From positions 41,883 through 105,882 of the forward strand of contig CAKRNO010000003.1 in the NCBI GenBank assembly GCA_934371135.1: a DNA stretch of 64,000 nucleotides, in the 5' to 3' direction. The stretch comes from an uncultured Eubacteriales bacterium. GTDB lineage: Bacteria > Bacillota > Clostridia > Oscillospirales > CAG-272. The notes below the pieces were generated by a model, which ran no database searches, was not told where the DNA came from, and saw only the letters and a list, made by a program, of their open reading frames with translations. Below are positions 47,249-56,884 of this stretch, piece after piece. Position numbers and translations under genes: made by a program. Each line of letters begins with the position of its first letter. Positions within the stretch are counted from its first letter, which is position 1.

Positions 47249-47274
47249 GGTAGGGGCGACCACTGGTCGCCCGC
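47249..47274 (+). repeat. REP-like palindrome, copy 4
   Basis: GTAGGGGCGACC-ACT-GGTCGCCCGCG in the orientation of copy 1. It ends the ~1.07-kb non-coding island 46395-47466, in which no coding frame is supported. Confidence 0.85.
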
Positions 47275-47369
47275 GGGTCGCGAAAGTTACCCCCGGCTCG
47301 CTTGTGTTGTCCTTTAATGTGAGAAAGGCGGCGGCGGGGTTGCGCCGCGCGGCAGAGTGTAATCAACTA

Positions 47370-47398
47370 TTGACATTCCGGACGATCGGTAGTAGAAT
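47370..47398 (+). promoter_or_regulatory. Promoter of the leucine-rich-repeat lipoprotein gene
   Basis: A consensus TTGACA and TAGAAT with a 17-bp spacer, ~70 bases before the ATG. Confidence 0.8.
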
Positions 47399-47466
47399 GA
47401 GAATGGAAAAACGCGGTGCCGGGGTGGGGACGCCATCGGGTCGGTGCGCGACAAGCGGAGGATGGT

Positions 47467-49044
47467 ATGAAACGGTTTCGGTTCTGGTTGATGGCGGCTC
47501 TGGTCATGGTCTTGGCGGTATTCGCCGTGTCGTGCGACGGGGCCGGAGGGACGGCGGGGGAGCCGGAGCACCAGCACAGCTTTGAATACGGGAGCTGCCG
47601 CGAATGCGGAGAAGCTGACCCGGGTGTCAACTTTTCTTTCAGTCTGAATGAAGACGGCGAGACGTACACGTTGACCAAGGGCTCGTACTGGATGCCGGAC
47701 GGTGCTGAACGCAGTCATGTCATCGTTGTGCCGAGGACCTATCGGGGGTGTCCGGTGGTCGGTATCGGGGAGAAGGCGTTTTATGAGTTGAACCTGGAGG
47801 AAGTGACCCTGCCCGACGGACTCAAAACGATCGGCAGCGCGGCATTCATGCGTTGCCGGAAGCTCGAAAAGGCGGCGATCCCGGAGACGGTGACCACGAT
47901 CGGCAATTCCGCTTTCGAAAGCTGCGAGAGGTTAACGGAAATTCACATTCCGGGGAGCGTCCGCGAGATCGGCGCATACGCCTTTCATTTCTGTGGTTTG
48001 GTCAAAACGCTCACGATTGACGACGGTGTACGGAAGATCGGTGAGTATGCCTTTGCCTCCTGCGGGTGGATGCGGAATTCCATGGGAGCCGTGTCTGTCC
48101 CGGCGAGCGTGTCCGAGATCGGGGCAGGTGCCTTTGTCTCCTGTACCATGACGAGCCTGACGGTCAACGGCAACGGGGAGTGCCTGATCGGTTCGCGGGC
48201 TTTCTCGGGTTGCAAGTCGCTCGAAACCGCCGTCATCGGGGACGGCATCGTCGGCATCGGGGAACGTGCCTTTGAGATGAGCCCGGCGCTGAAGACCGTC
48301 ACCATCGGCAACGGGGTAAAGAGCATCGGAAAAGAAGCCTTTTTCAGATCCGGCATGCTGTATGCCGAATTCGGCGGGAACCTGCAAACCATCAGCGACA
48401 ACGCGTTTGCTGGTTGTTACCGACTCACAGCCGCCGCCTTGCCGGACAGCCTCCGCTCCATCGGGAAAGAGGCGTTCGGCAGCTGCATACATCTGTCCTC
48501 CGTTACGCTTGGCAGCGGGCTGCGGGACATCGGTAAAATTGCGTTCTACGGCTGCAAACAGCTGCTGGAGGTAATCAACCGTTCGGCGTTGCCGCTCACG
48601 GCGGGGAGCGAGGACTACGGTTTGGTCGCGTGCTATGCCCGCACGATACGCGCCGAGGCGGGGGACAGACCCTATTTCGTAACGACGGCGGACGGTTACC
48701 GTTTCTATGAGGATGACGAGGTCTCATACCTGATACAGTATGTCGGCACGGAGACGGAGCTCATTCTGCCGGAGAAGTCTCCCGGCGGCAGAGCATATGC
48801 TGTTTACGGGCAGGCATTCAGCGGGCTGCAGATCACGGCGGCAACGATCCCTGCCGAGGTGGCGGAGATAGGGCAGTTTGCATTTTCGGAATGTGAATCT
48901 CTTACTTCGCTGACGTTTGTCCGCACAGACGGCTGGCATAAGGTCTATCAGGAGGAGGATACGGCGATCGACGTCTCCGATCCTGCCGCCAACGTGGGCA
49001 AGGTCCTCGGGATGAACGGCCGGTATGTACTGGTTCGCCGATGA
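47467..49044 (+). CDS. BspA-type leucine-rich-repeat lipoprotein
   Basis: A 525-residue exported protein. It starts MKRFRFWLMAALVMVLAV, with lipobox FAVSC at about residue 22. After a short CRECG knuckle come about twelve LRR_5 repeats of ~23 residues, for example LEEVTLPDGLKTIGSAAF and LTEIHIPGSVREIGAYAF. A non-repeat segment near residue 400 separates a last pair of repeats. The ATG follows CGGAGG. BspA-like proteins mediate binding to host matrix or other cells; the ligand is unknown. It sits beside the repeat island and is less GC-rich than the metabolic genes. Confidence 0.9.
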   Translation: MKRFRFWLMAALVMVLAVFAVSCDGAGGTAGEPEHQHSFEYGSCRECGEADPGVNFSFSLNEDGETYTLTKGSYWMPDGAERSHVIVVPRTYRGCPVVGIGEKAFYELNLEEVTLPDGLKTIGSAAFMRCRKLEKAAIPETVTTIGNSAFESCERLTEIHIPGSVREIGAYAFHFCGLVKTLTIDDGVRKIGEYAFASCGWMRNSMGAVSVPASVSEIGAGAFVSCTMTSLTVNGNGECLIGSRAFSGCKSLETAVIGDGIVGIGERAFEMSPALKTVTIGNGVKSIGKEAFFRSGMLYAEFGGNLQTISDNAFAGCYRLTAAALPDSLRSIGKEAFGSCIHLSSVTLGSGLRDIGKIAFYGCKQLLEVINRSALPLTAGSEDYGLVACYARTIRAEAGDRPYFVTTADGYRFYEDDEVSYLIQYVGTETELILPEKSPGGRAYAVYGQAFSGLQITAATIPAEVAEIGQFAFSECESLTSLTFVRTDGWHKVYQEEDTAIDVSDPAANVGKVLGMNGRYVLVRR

Positions 49045-49057
49045 CGGAGATATAGCA

Positions 49058-49095
49058 CGGGGAGGAGCCGATTTTGCGGCTCCTCCCCGCTTTTA
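49058..49095 (+). terminator. Rho-independent terminator of the leucine-rich-repeat gene
   Basis: A 13-bp stem CGGGGAGGAGCCG with its GC-rich complement, loop ATTTTG-like, then CTTTTA. Confidence 0.8.
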
Positions 49096-49202
49096 ATGAC
49101 GGTGATTGTAAGAACGCGGATAACGAACGGGGGCACAGTGGAGCTCCCCGTTTTTCTTTTGTGTGCTTGAGCAGCCCCAAAAGTTTTTGAAAGAGGTGGA
49201 AA

Positions 49203-49234
49203 GGGAGGCAACTTCTTGAAAAAAGTTACCTCCC
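49203..49234 (-). terminator. Possible terminator of the dUTPase gene
   Basis: A 12-bp stem with one mismatch (GGGAGGCAACTT with AAGTTACCTCCC), 33 bases beyond the stop; only TTT follows on the minus strand, so it is weak. Confidence 0.45.
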
Positions 49235-49266
49235 TGCAGGATGGATACCCTTGCTTCTATGTACGG

Positions 49267-50748
49267 TCAGGACAGTTTGCCGTAGAGGTCGCGGTAGAGG
49301 AGCTCTGCCTCCTTGAGGCCGCCGCGGGCGGCGGCGGCGAGCATGGCTTTCGCCGCGGAGGGCTCCTTCGGTACACCGCCGCGCCCGGAGGCGAGATAGG
49401 TGGCGTACTGCTTCATGCCGTAGAGGTCGCCGCGGGCGGCGGCGGTCTCATACCACTTCGCGGCGAGGACGTCGCCCTCGTTGGTGCCGGCGTTGTGGTA
49501 CAGGTCGGCGAGGTAGGTCATGGCGCGTACCAGCCCCTGTCCGGCGGCGCGGGAGAGCCACATGACGCCCTTTTCGAGGTCGTTCTCCACACCGTTCATG
49601 ATCTGCGAATAGTGTCTGCCGAGCGTGAACTGCGCCGGGGCGTAGCCCTGCTCTGCGGCGGCGGCGTACCATTTCGCCGCCTCGGGTTTATCGGGGCGGA
49701 TGCCGTTGCCGTCAAAGTAGCAGACGCCGAGATGAAATTGCGCCGGGGCAAAGCCTGCCTCTGCGGCGCGGCGGTAGCAGCCGACGGCGCGCACAGCGTC
49801 CAGCCGTACACCGACAGCGAAGCTGTAGCACTGCCCGAGGGCGTTCGCCGCCGGGGCAAAGCCGAGCTCGGACGCCCGGTAGTAGAGCTCTACCGCGCGG
49901 TGGTCGTCCTTTTCGACGGCGAGCCCGTCCACGAGCAGGTTGCCCATGAGGAGCATGGCGTCCGGCTCCTCCCGCTCGACTTCAGCGGTCAATCCGTCCA
50001 GCACTTCTGCGAGCGCTTTGAGACCGCCCTCGCGGTCCTGCGGGATGCCCGCGATCTCGTCACCGATGCAGGAGAGGTAGGCGAGCCGCGCCCGGCAGAG
50101 GACGTCGCCCGCTTCTGCCGCGAGGTGGAGCTTTTCGACCGCCGTGCGGCGGTCGAAGGGGGCGCCCATGCCGTGGTAGTAGGCGATGGCGTCCGCGCGC
50201 AGTGCCGCTACGTCGGGGGCGGGGGCCGTCTCCGCGGGTGCCGCCGCCGGGGCGGCAGTCTCATCGGTCGCCGCGTCCGTCTCCGTACCGGTATTGCCCG
50301 TGAGCGTCTCCGTCGTCCCGGTGGAGCCGAAGCCGCCGGCGCCGCGCTGTGTATCGGAGAGTTCTTCCGCCTCGCAGAATTCGACGTGGAGGAAAGGGGT
50401 CACCACCAGCTGGGCGATGCGCTCGCCGACCTCGACGGTCGCCGGGGCGGTGCCGTGGTTATGGAGCGCGACCATGACCTCGCCGCGGTAGTCAGGGTCG
50501 ATGACCCCGACCTTGTTCGCCGGGGCGAGCCCGCGCTTGCAGGAAAGGCCGCTGCGCGGATAGACGAGCCCGGCGTACCCCTCCGGCAGCTCGATCGACA
50601 GCCCCGTATGCACAAACGTCGTCTCGCCGGGGGCAATCGTCAGCGGTGCATCCAGAAGGGCATAGAGATCGGCACCTGCGGCACCGGGGGTGCCGTAGGT
50701 GGGCAGGGTCGCGCGCGGGTCGAGTTTCTTGATATTTACCTGTACCAT
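49267..50748 (-). CDS. dut: dUTPase fused to Sel1-like repeats
   Basis: A 493-residue fusion. Residues ~1-140 form a complete trimeric dUTPase: motif 1 AAGADLYA, 2 PRSGLSCK, 3 GVIDPDYRGE, 4 GERIAQLVV and 5 RGAGGFGSTG. A Thr/Ala/Pro-rich linker (about 145-185) leads to ~300 residues of Sel1/TPR-like repeats (for example GDVLCRARLAYL, GFAPAQFHLGVCYFDGNG, GYAPAQFTLGRHY). Stand-alone dUTPases end after motif 5, so the repeat half is an addition, probably for protein-protein contact. The ATG at 50748 follows GAGGAG. It lies 35 bases after uvrA and closes a uvrB-uvrA-dut unit devoted to nucleotide hygiene and excision repair. Confidence 0.92.
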   Translation of the reverse strand: MVQVNIKKLDPRATLPTYGTPGAAGADLYALLDAPLTIAPGETTFVHTGLSIELPEGYAGLVYPRSGLSCKRGLAPANKVGVIDPDYRGEVMVALHNHGTAPATVEVGERIAQLVVTPFLHVEFCEAEELSDTQRGAGGFGSTGTTETLTGNTGTETDAATDETAAPAAAPAETAPAPDVAALRADAIAYYHGMGAPFDRRTAVEKLHLAAEAGDVLCRARLAYLSCIGDEIAGIPQDREGGLKALAEVLDGLTAEVEREEPDAMLLMGNLLVDGLAVEKDDHRAVELYYRASELGFAPAANALGQCYSFAVGVRLDAVRAVGCYRRAAEAGFAPAQFHLGVCYFDGNGIRPDKPEAAKWYAAAAEQGYAPAQFTLGRHYSQIMNGVENDLEKGVMWLSRAAGQGLVRAMTYLADLYHNAGTNEGDVLAAKWYETAAARGDLYGMKQYATYLASGRGGVPKEPSAAKAMLAAAARGGLKEAELLYRDLYGKLS

Positions 50749-50783
50749 GTTGTGCTCCTCGTATTTTGTTCGTCTCCACGGGC

Positions 50784-53624
50784 TCACGCGAGCCCGAGCT
50801 TTTGCCGTAGATACTGCCCCGTGTAGGAGGCGGGCACCGCCGCGACCTCCTCCGGTGTGCCGCAGGCGACCAGCGTCCCGCCGAGGTCGCCCCCCTCGGG
50901 TCCGAGGTCGATGATATAATCCGCCGTCTTGATGAGGTCGAGATTGTGCTCGATGACGATGACCGTGTTCCCGCTGTCCACCAGGCGGTTCAGGATGTCG
51001 ATGAGGTGCGCGACGTCTGCCGTGTGCAGCCCCGTCGTCGGCTCGTCGAGAATATACACCGTCTTGCCGGTGGGGCGCCGGGACAGCTCTGTCGCCAGTT
51101 TGACGCGCTGCGCCTCGCCGCCGGAGAGCGTGGTGGAGGACTGTCCCAGTCTGACGTAGCCGAGCCCCACGTCAAAGAGAGTCTGCACCTTGCGTCTGAT
51201 CTGCGGGATGCCGTCAAAGAAGGTCAGCGCCTCCTCCACGGTCATCTCCAGCACCTCGTAAATGTTTTTGCCTTTATAGTGCACGTCGAGCGTGTCGCGG
51301 TTGTAGCGCATCCCGTTGCAGACGTCGCACTTGACGTACACGTCGGGGAGGAAGTGCATCTCGATGCACTTGACGCCGTCACCCTGGCACGCCTCGCATC
51401 TGCCGCCGCGGATGTTGAAGGAGAACCTGCCGGCGCCGTAGGCGCGCGCCTTGGCGTCCGGGGTCTTGGCGAACAGCTCGCGGATGTCGTTGAACAGCCC
51501 GGTGTAGGTCGCCGGGTTGGAGCGCGGGGTGCGCCCGATCGGGCTCTGGTCGATGTGGATGACCTTATCGAGGTTCTCGAGCCCCTCCACGCCGTCACAC
51601 TTGCCGGGGTAGGTGATCGCGCCGTTGAGGTCGCGCGCGAGCGTGCGCTCAAGGCAGGTGTTGATGAGGGAGGATTTACCCGACCCGGAGACGCCCGTCA
51701 CGCAGACGAGCCGCCCGAGCGGAATTTCGACCGAGAGGTTTTTGAGGTTGTTTTCTCTGGCGCCGCGGATCCACAGCGACTTGCCGTTGCCGGGGCGGCG
51801 GGTCTCCGGGACGGCGATCACACGTCGCCCCGAGAGGTAGTCGCCCGTGAGCGACTTCTTGCAGGCGGCGACCTCCTTCGGCGTCCCCGCGACGACGACC
51901 TCGCCGCCGTGGATGCCCGCGCCGGGGCCGATGTCGACGATATAGTCCGCCGCCATCATGGTCTCCTCGTCGTGCTCGACGACGATGACGGTATTCCCGA
52001 GGTCGCGCAGACTGCACAGTGTGCGGATGAGCTTCCCGTTATCCCGCTGGTGCAGACCGATGCTCGGCTCGTCAAGGATATAGAGCACGCCGACGAGCGC
52101 CGAGCCGATCTGCGTCGCGAGACGGATGCGCTGGGCTTCGCCGCCCGAGAGGGTCCCCGCCTTGCGCGCGAGGGTCAGGTAGTCGAGCCCGACCGAGGAC
52201 AGGAATTTCAGGCGCTTGCGGATCTCGACGATGATGTCGTGGGCGATCTTCTCACGCGAGTCGTCGAAATGCAGATTGTCGAAAAAGGGGACCAGCTCGC
52301 CGACCGACAGGCGGCAGAGGCGGTCGATGTTCAGCCCGCCGACCGTGACGGCGAGGACGGTGTCGTTCAGCCGCGCGCCGTGGCAGACGGGGCAGGGGGC
52401 GTCCTCAATGAACTGCTGGTAGTAGTCGCCGAACGCGCCCGCCTGCGCCATGCGGCGCTCGATCATGGGGATGATGCCCTCAAAGCGCGTGACCGAATGT
52501 TTCGGCGTGTCGCCGAAGTAGCGGGTACATTCGTAGACCTCGTCTCCGGTACCGTACAGGAGCGCCGCGCGCTGTTCTTTTGTGAGGTCGCAGACGGGGG
52601 TATCGATCGTAAAGCCGTGACGGGCGCCGACCTCAATGACGAGCGGACCCGTGTAGGAGTGCTCGTCCATCGTCTTGAAGCCGTTGGCGGCGAGCGCACC
52701 CTGGCGGAGCGAGAGCTCGGGGTGCGGGATGAGCTTCTCCTCCGAGATCACCTGCATCTCGCCGAGACCCGAGCAACGCGGGCAGGCGCAGAGGGGATTG
52801 TTGAAGGAAAACATGGCGGGCTCCAGCGCGCCGAAGGAGATCTGATGCTCCTCGCAGGCGTATTTCTGCGAGAATTCAAGCTCCTCGGTGACTTCACCCT
52901 CCCGTGAGAGCAGGGCGATATGCACGCGCCCGTCCGCGAGGGACAGCGCGTTCTCCACCGACTCGCCGAGGCGGGGACGCAGGTCGGGGCGGAGGATCAG
53001 GCGGTCGATGACGATATCGATGGAGTGCTTTTTGTTCTTATCGAGGGTGATCTTTTCCGAGAGGTCGTAAAGGCTCCCGTCCACGCGGGCGCGGACGTAA
53101 CCGGCGCGCGCGGCGTCGGCGAGCACCTTTTCGTGCATCCCTTTCTGTGCGCGGACGACGGGGGCGAGCACCATGAAGCGGCTGCCCTCCGGCAGGGCGA
53201 GGATGCGGTCGAGGATCTGGTCGAGCGTCTGTTGGGTAATCTCCCGCCCGCAGACCGGGCAGTGCGGCGTCCCGACACGCGCGTACAGAAGGCGCAGGTA
53301 GTCGTAGATCTCCGTGACCGTCCCGACCGTCGAGCGCGGGTTCTTGGAGGTGGTCTTCTGCTCGATGGAGATGGCGGGGGAGAGCCCCTCGATGAGGTCC
53401 ACATCCGGCTTGTCCATCTGTCCGAGGAACTGGCGGGCGTACGAGGAGAGCGACTCGACAAAGCGGCGGTGCCCCTCCGCGTAGATGGTCTCAAACGCGA
53501 GCGTGGACTTACCCGACCCCGAGAGCCCCGTGAACACGACGAGCTTGTCGCGCGGGATATCGAGGTTGATATTTTTGAGGTTGTTCGTGCGCGCGCCGCG
53601 CACGATGAGCATATTTTTCGACAT
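50784..53624 (-). CDS. uvrA: Excinuclease ABC subunit UvrA
   Basis: A 946-residue damage-sensing ATPase. First half: Walker [10 protein letters not shown] near residue 33 and zinc module [17 protein letters not shown]. Then the first [12 protein letters not shown] signature, the second Walker [10 protein letters not shown], the second zinc module [11 protein letters not shown]...CDVCNG, and a second [12 protein letters not shown]. Full length. The start is two bases after the uvrB stop, so the partners are cotranslated. Confidence 0.98.
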   Translation of the reverse strand: MSKNMLIVRGARTNNLKNINLDIPRDKLVVFTGLSGSGKSTLAFETIYAEGHRRFVESLSSYARQFLGQMDKPDVDLIEGLSPAISIEQKTTSKNPRSTVGTVTEIYDYLRLLYARVGTPHCPVCGREITQQTLDQILDRILALPEGSRFMVLAPVVRAQKGMHEKVLADAARAGYVRARVDGSLYDLSEKITLDKNKKHSIDIVIDRLILRPDLRPRLGESVENALSLADGRVHIALLSREGEVTEELEFSQKYACEEHQISFGALEPAMFSFNNPLCACPRCSGLGEMQVISEEKLIPHPELSLRQGALAANGFKTMDEHSYTGPLVIEVGARHGFTIDTPVCDLTKEQRAALLYGTGDEVYECTRYFGDTPKHSVTRFEGIIPMIERRMAQAGAFGDYYQQFIEDAPCPVCHGARLNDTVLAVTVGGLNIDRLCRLSVGELVPFFDNLHFDDSREKIAHDIIVEIRKRLKFLSSVGLDYLTLARKAGTLSGGEAQRIRLATQIGSALVGVLYILDEPSIGLHQRDNGKLIRTLCSLRDLGNTVIVVEHDEETMMAADYIVDIGPGAGIHGGEVVVAGTPKEVAACKKSLTGDYLSGRRVIAVPETRRPGNGKSLWIRGARENNLKNLSVEIPLGRLVCVTGVSGSGKSSLINTCLERTLARDLNGAITYPGKCDGVEGLENLDKVIHIDQSPIGRTPRSNPATYTGLFNDIRELFAKTPDAKARAYGAGRFSFNIRGGRCEACQGDGVKCIEMHFLPDVYVKCDVCNGMRYNRDTLDVHYKGKNIYEVLEMTVEEALTFFDGIPQIRRKVQTLFDVGLGYVRLGQSSTTLSGGEAQRVKLATELSRRPTGKTVYILDEPTTGLHTADVAHLIDILNRLVDSGNTVIVIEHNLDLIKTADYIIDLGPEGGDLGGTLVACGTPEEVAAVPASYTGQYLRQKLGLA

Positions 53625-53626
53625 GG

Positions 53627-55615
53627 TTATTTCGCGTCCCGTATGGTTTTGATTTGGTCGCGCAGGTACGCCGCGCGCTCAAAGTCGAGCTGCTTTGCCG
53701 CGTCCTGCATTTCTTTCGTGAGGCGGCGCACGAGCGCCTCGCGCTCGGTCGCCGAGAGTTTCTTTTTGCGCTTGCCGCTCTCTGTCAGCTCCTCATCCGC
53801 TTCGGCGCGCTTCTTGCCGATCTCGATGACGTCCCGCACCGCCTTGGAGACGGATTTCGGCGTGATGCCGTGGGCTTCGTTGTAGGCTTTCTGGATGCCG
53901 CGGCGGCGGTTGGTCTCGTCGATGGCGGCGCGCATGGAGCGCGTGACCGTATCGGCGTACATGATGACGCGCCCGTTGACGTTCCGCGCCGCGCGCCCGA
54001 TCGTCTGGATGAGCGACGTCTCGGTACGGAGGAACCCCTCCTTATCCGCGTCGAGGATGGCGACGAGCGACACCTCCGGGATGTCCAGCCCCTCGCGGAG
54101 CAGGTTGATCCCGACGAGGACGTCGAAGCGGTCCAGCCGCAGGTCGCGGATGATCTCCATACGCTCGATGGTCTCGACATTGTGGTGGATATATTTGACC
54201 TTGATGCCCTGCGTCGAGAGGTAGTCGGTCAGGTCCTCTGCCATCTTGGTGGTCAGCGTGGTGACCAGCACCTTCTCGCCCCTTGCGGTGACCTCGCGGA
54301 TCTCGCCGATGAGGTCATCGACCTGCCCGGCGATCGGGCGGACGAAGATCTCGGGGTCCACGAGCCCGGTCGGGCGGATGATCTGCTCGACGGTGCGCTC
54401 GCTGTGCTCCTTTTCGTAGGCGGCGGGGGTGGCGGAGACGAAGACCGTCTGTCCCAGCTTCTGCTCAAACTCCTCGAAGTAGAGCGGGCGGTTGTCATAG
54501 GCGGAGGGCAGGCGGAAGCCGTAATCGACCAGGTTCTTCTTGCGGGCGGTATCGCCGCCGGACATCCCGCGCACCTGCGGAATCATGACGTGCGACTCGT
54601 CGATGAAGGTCAGGTAGTCGCGCGGGAAATAGTCGAGCAGGGTATAGGGGGTGGAGCCGGCGGTGCGCCCCGACAGCACGCGCGAATAGTTTTCGACCCC
54701 GGAGCAGAAGCCGACCTCACGGAGCATCTCCAGGTCGTACTTGGTGCGCTCCTCAATTCGCTGTGCCTCGAGGAGCATATTTTTGCTCTTGAAGTAGGCG
54801 ACGCGCTCGTGCATCTCGCGCTCGATCTCGTCGAGTGCCCCCTCGCGCTTTTCCTCCGAGACGGCGTAATGGGTCGCCGGGAAGATGGCGGAGAAGGAGA
54901 GCACCTGGAGCAGCTCACCGGTGACGGTCTGCACCTCGGTCAGGCGCTCAATCTCGTCTCCGAAGAACTCCACGCGGATGGCGCGGTCGGTGGAGGCGGC
55001 GGGGAAGATCTCCACCGTGTCCCCCCGCACGCGGAACTTGCCGCGGCGGAAATCGATGTCGTTGCGCTCGTACCCGACGGCGACGAGGCGCTTCACCAGC
55101 CGCTCCCGCGAGAGGGACATCCCGGGTCGCAGGGAGATGAGCAGATCCTGGTACTCGGTCGGGTCACCGAGAGAATAAATGCAGGATACGGAGGCGACGA
55201 TGATAACGTCCCGCCGCTCAAAGAGCGCGGAGGTCGCGCTGTGCCGCAGCTTGTCGATCTCGTCGTTGATCATGGCGTCCTTTTCGATGTACATATCCTT
55301 GCCGGGGATATACGCCTCCGGCTGGTAGTAGTCGTAATAGGACACGAAGTAGTCCACCGCGTTCTCGGGGAAGAAGGCGCGGAGCTCGGAGCAGATCTGC
55401 GCGGCGAGGGTCTTGTTCGGCTCGAGGATCAGCGCCGGTCTGCCGCAGGCGGCGATGACGTTCGCCATCGTGAAGGTCTTACCCGACCCGGTGACGCCGA
55501 GCAGGGTCTGGAACGGGAGCCCCTGCCGGATGCCGTCTACGAGCCCCCGGATTGCCTCCGGCTGGTCACCGGTCGGCGCAAACGGGCTGACGAGACGAAA
55601 CGGATTTTCGGTCAT
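53627..55615 (-). CDS. uvrB: Excinuclease ABC subunit UvrB
   Basis: A 662-residue helicase-like subunit loaded onto damage by UvrA. Walker A is [10 protein letters not shown] near residue 40, the beta-hairpin region [13 protein letters not shown], then TFIDESHV, and the C-terminal UVR motif [20 protein letters not shown] that binds UvrC. The ATG at 55615 follows GAGAGGAG. uvrC is not in the window. No LexA/DinR box was seen upstream. Confidence 0.98.
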   Translation of the reverse strand: MTENPFRLVSPFAPTGDQPEAIRGLVDGIRQGLPFQTLLGVTGSGKTFTMANVIAACGRPALILEPNKTLAAQICSELRAFFPENAVDYFVSYYDYYQPEAYIPGKDMYIEKDAMINDEIDKLRHSATSALFERRDVIIVASVSCIYSLGDPTEYQDLLISLRPGMSLSRERLVKRLVAVGYERNDIDFRRGKFRVRGDTVEIFPAASTDRAIRVEFFGDEIERLTEVQTVTGELLQVLSFSAIFPATHYAVSEEKREGALDEIEREMHERVAYFKSKNMLLEAQRIEERTKYDLEMLREVGFCSGVENYSRVLSGRTAGSTPYTLLDYFPRDYLTFIDESHVMIPQVRGMSGGDTARKKNLVDYGFRLPSAYDNRPLYFEEFEQKLGQTVFVSATPAAYEKEHSERTVEQIIRPTGLVDPEIFVRPIAGQVDDLIGEIREVTARGEKVLVTTLTTKMAEDLTDYLSTQGIKVKYIHHNVETIERMEIIRDLRLDRFDVLVGINLLREGLDIPEVSLVAILDADKEGFLRTETSLIQTIGRAARNVNGRVIMYADTVTRSMRAAIDETNRRRGIQKAYNEAHGITPKSVSKAVRDVIEIGKKRAEADEELTESGKRKKKLSATEREALVRRLTKEMQDAAKQLDFERAAYLRDQIKTIRDAK

Positions 55616-55670
55616 GGCGGCTCCTCTCCCGGCGGGCGCACCCGCACGCATTAAAGTAACGATATGCACT

Positions 55671-55699
55671 AGTATAACACGAAAAAATAAAAATGAAAA
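55671..55699 (-). promoter_or_regulatory. Promoter of uvrB-uvrA-dut
   Basis: On the minus strand TTTTCA and TATACT with a 17-bp spacer, in a strongly A/T-rich stretch, 55 bases before the ATG. Confidence 0.65.
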
Positions 55700-55928
55700 G
55701 TGGCGGCGGCAAACTGGGCGCGAAAATTTGCCGGTGACGGGTGCGGGACCCGAAACGGGACGGAGGAGGTACCCCGGGGGGGGCAACCGGTCGCGCGGGC
55801 GAGGGGACGGCGCGGGCGCGGGGTACATACGGACGCCGGAAAAGCCGAAAACAGCGCGGCGCCCGGTGTTTCGGGCACCGCGCCGACAGGATGCGACAAA
55901 ATACGGGCTGTGAATTTTTGTCGGGGCT
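55700..55928. other. Intergenic region between uvrB and the M23 peptidase; no gene seen
   Basis: GC-rich. It contains a 12-bp imperfect inverted repeat around 55854-55886 without a T tract on the plus strand. No supported reading frame. Confidence 0.5.
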
Positions 55929-55957
55929 GTATAAATCCGCTCGCAGGGGAAAAAATA
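55929..55957 (+). promoter_or_regulatory. Possible sigma-F-type promoter of the M23 peptidase gene
   Basis: GTATA, a 14-bp spacer and GGAAAAAATA resemble the Bacillus sigma-F elements (GYWTA and GGNNANAHTR), although the spacer is slightly short. No sigma-A-type pair stands out here. Confidence 0.4.
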
Positions 55958-55986
55958 GGCTTACATTACCGAAAGGAATTTGAGAA

Positions 55987-56667
55987 ATGGAAAACAAAAA
56001 CCAGCAACAAAGCAAGAAAAATCGCTCGAAAGCCAATCGTTACCTCTACATCGCGGCGGCGGCGGTCCTGTGCCTCGGCGCGATCCTGACCGGCGTTCTC
56101 CTCGCCGTGCGCAACCGGGAAACGCCCGTGACGCCCGACGATGTACCGGCGGTCACCACACCGGATGAGCCGCAGAACCCGCCCGCGGAGGACGCGTCCC
56201 TCATCCTGCCCGAGTTTGTCGCCCCCACGGTCGGTCTTGTCACAAAGGGGCATGACCTGGACACGCTCGTTTTCTCCAAAACGCGGAACGAATGGCGCGT
56301 GCACCACGGTATTGACATCTCCTGCAAGGCGGGGGCGGCGGTCATGGCGGCGGCAGACGGCAAGGTGTCCGAGATCACCGATGACCCCTTCCTCGGTAAG
56401 ACGGTCAGAATCACGCACAACGGCGGCGGCGTGACCGTGTATGCCAATCTTTCGCCCGAGCTCGCCGAGGGGCTCGAGGTCGGGGCGGAGGTCAGGTGCG
56501 GACAGGTCATCGGCTGTGTCGGCGAGACGGCGTCCACCGAGATCGCGGAGGAGCCGCATCTGCACTTTGAGATGACGGTCGGCGGCAAGGAAGTGGATCC
56601 CATGAGCTATATCAGCGCGGAGTCCCGCGCGGCAAGCCTTACGCAGGATACCGCCTACGAGGGATGA
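55987..56667 (+). CDS. M23-family peptidase-domain membrane protein (SpoIIQ-like)
   Basis: A 226-residue protein. One N-terminal membrane helix (about 18-42) is followed by a Pro/Thr-rich linker and an M23 LytM-like domain. Zinc ligands are present in HHGIDI and HLHFEM, so an active endopeptidase is possible, unlike B. subtilis SpoIIQ, which lacks a ligand. Size and topology match clostridial SpoIIQ, the forespore channel partner of SpoIIIAH. A sigma-F-like promoter supports this, but no other sporulation gene is in the window. AAAGGAA precedes the ATG. Confidence 0.8.
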   Translation: MENKNQQQSKKNRSKANRYLYIAAAAVLCLGAILTGVLLAVRNRETPVTPDDVPAVTTPDEPQNPPAEDASLILPEFVAPTVGLVTKGHDLDTLVFSKTRNEWRVHHGIDISCKAGAAVMAAADGKVSEITDDPFLGKTVRITHNGGGVTVYANLSPELAEGLEVGAEVRCGQVIGCVGETASTEIAEEPHLHFEMTVGGKEVDPMSYISAESRAASLTQDTAYEG

Positions 56668-56686
56668 GCCGGAACGGTTCACCCCC

Positions 56687-56725
56687 GGCGCGGTGACGGT
56701 CTCCCCGTCACCGCGCCTTTTCTTT
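56687..56725 (+). terminator. Rho-independent terminator of the M23 gene
   Basis: A perfect 13-bp stem (56687-56699 with 56705-56717) followed by TTTTCTTT. Confidence 0.88.
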
Positions 56726-56788
56726 GCCCGGGCGGCAAATGGCGGTATATGCCGCGGTGGCTATGGGTCGCAGTGCGGGGCGGCGGGG

Positions 56789-56817
56789 TTGCTTTTCGGG
56801 ACAGGATGTGCTAAAAT
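56789..56817 (+). promoter_or_regulatory. Promoter of hom
   Basis: TTGCTT and TAAAAT with a 17-bp spacer, 67 bases before the ATG. Confidence 0.7.
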
Positions 56818-56884
56818 AACGTATAATTGTCGATTGATACGCAAAAAACAGAGAAAACGCCCCACCGCGGGCGGGGAGTCTGCC

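Noticed and set aside
50946..55654. Long plus-strand frames opposite uvrA and uvrB
   Set aside because: Antisense shadows of two full-length, highly conserved genes.
55616..55720. LexA/DinR box upstream of uvrB
   Set aside because: No GAAC-N4-GTTC or close variant was seen.
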